Assembly: GCA_937950565.1 (NCBI GenBank) | Contig: CALFCS010000158.1 | Location: 1 to 7,094 of the forward strand | Direction: 5' to 3' | Source: an uncultured Lachnospiraceae bacterium | GTDB taxonomy: Bacteria > Bacillota > Clostridia > Lachnospirales > Lachnospiraceae | DNA length: 7,094 nt | Shown here: in pieces, positions 6,929 to 7,094 of the stretch | Position numbering within the stretch: position 1 is the first letter of the stretch | How the letters are laid out: every line of letters starts with the position of its first letter | Position numbers and translations under genes: made by a program | Notes under the pieces: model-generated | The model's input: the letters and a program-made list of their open reading frames with translations, nothing else | What the model was told of the DNA's origin: nothing | The model's database searches: none

Positions 6929-7002
6929 CCTCCTTGTTTTGTGAAGCAAAATGCCATGTGAGTTTACTCACATTCTGCCCCAGGCAGGAGCAGAGGATTT
7001 TA
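6929..7002 (-). repeat. Leader repeat, copy B (74 bp, promoter-proximal)
   Basis: It has the same beginning (CCTCCTTGTTTTG) and the same end (GGCAGGAGCAGAGGATTTTA compared with AAGCAGGAGCAGAGGATTTTA in copy A) as its neighbour, with an extra palindrome in the middle. The first hairpin carries one change (TTTTGT-GAA-GCAAAA, 6937-6951); the second stem is CTGCC-CCA-GGCAG (6975-6987). It ends in its own AAGGAGG on the minus strand, with no start codon at usable spacing. The following bases CTTCCTATTTT weakly resemble the start of a third, decayed copy. Confidence 0.85.
6956..6973. repeat. 18-bp palindrome unique to copy B
   Basis: ATGTGAGT and ACTCACAT are perfect inverse complements separated by TT. 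It is absent from copy A, where only two bases occupy the position. It could fold as an RNA hairpin on either strand or serve as a binding site for a dimeric regulator; the sequence does not decide between these. Confidence 0.75.
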
Positions 7003-7022
7003 CTTCCTATTTTCCATCTGCC

Positions 7023-7031
7023 ATTATAGCA
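7023..7031 (-). promoter_or_regulatory. Probable extended -10 promoter for the glf operon
   Basis: The minus strand reads TGCTATAAT: a consensus TATAAT (7028-7023) preceded by the TGn extension (7031-7029). No good -35 box is present at 15-18 bases; the best nearby match (TAGTGT at 7049-7044) is poor, which an extended -10 can tolerate. It lies about 160 bases upstream of the glf start, just after the possible end of an upstream gene. Confidence 0.55.
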
Positions 7032-7041
7032 CTTTGTTTTT

Positions 7042-7094
7042 TTACACTATTTCCCAATCATGTTCAAATGTACACGGTCCAAATTCATTGTGGA
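7042..7094 (-). CDS. Possible C-terminal end of an upstream gene (partial)
   Basis: One minus-strand frame is open from the window edge and ends in TAA at 7044-7042, reading HNEFGPCTFEHDWEIV; the partial codon at the edge is not translated. Its balance of charged, aromatic and small residues looks like real protein. A second frame (STMNLDRVHLNMIGK, TAG at 7049-7047) is also open, so the choice is uncertain. No family can be assigned from so few residues. A polysaccharide exporter or another glycosyltransferase would fit the context, but that is a guess. Confidence 0.35.
   Translation of the reverse strand, partial: HNEFGPCTFEHDWEIV

Larger units (their letters stand above)
6864..7016 (-). 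promoter_or_regulatory. Structured 5' leader of glf with possible ribosome-site sequestration
   Basis: If transcription starts about 7 bases below the -10 box (near 7016), the leader is about 150 bases and consists mostly of two repeat copies. On the minus strand GAGGATT (6875-6869), containing most of the glf ribosome site, is perfectly complementary to AATCCTC (6925-6919), with one further G-U pair; the 43 bases between hold two small hairpins. The same AATCCTC bases can instead pair with GGAGG of the upstream copy (6933-6929) across a 6-base loop. The pairings exclude each other. Complementarity is seen directly; a regulatory role is inference, and no known riboswitch class is recognised. 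Confidence 0.45.

Noticed and set aside
7047..7094. Alternative reading of the right edge ending ...HLNMIGK with TAG
   Set aside because: It is open, but its composition is less protein-like than the frame ending ...EHDWEIV; neither can be proven from this window.

Overview
The window reads as part of a cell-surface polysaccharide locus from a low-to-moderate-GC Gram-positive anaerobe. A gut-type Lachnospiraceae (Clostridia) is my best guess. The basis is A/T-rich codon use, strong AAGGAGG-type ribosome sites, a TTG start, and a secreted GH25 lysozyme carrying 22-residue NEYGWWY-type aromatic repeats of the kind common in that family. The species cannot be named from this sequence.

All supported genes lie on the minus strand, so transcription runs from high to low coordinates. 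At the right edge (7042-7094) there may be the last 17 residues of an upstream gene. A probable extended -10 promoter follows (7023-7031), then a roughly 150-base leader made of two tandem, unequal copies of one repeat element (6872-7002). After that come glf, UDP-galactopyranose mutase (5766-6863); a GlfT2-like galactofuranosyltransferase (3831-5696); a membrane-anchored right-handed beta-helix protein (2041-3804); a secreted GH25 lysozyme with ten 22-residue repeats (476-1966); and the N-terminal third or so of a multi-pass acyltransferase-3 family protein, cut by the left edge (1-473). Gaps between genes are 69, 26, 74 and 2 bases with no convincing terminator, so one operon is likely. No stretch over 300 bases lacks a gene.

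Working model (inference): Glf makes UDP-galactofuranose and the GlfT2-like enzyme polymerises it into a galactofuranan in the cytoplasm. An exporter is expected outside the window. The last three products act at the membrane or outside: the beta-helix protein may bind or modify the glycan, the lysozyme may remodel peptidoglycan where the polymer attaches, and the acyltransferase may O-acylate the glycan or wall.

The least ordinary feature is the glf leader. The Shine-Dalgarno sequence of glf lies in the end of a repeat copy whose other end is complementary to it, and the neighbouring copy offers a competing partner. This could be a translational switch or a by-product of a dispersed palindromic element.
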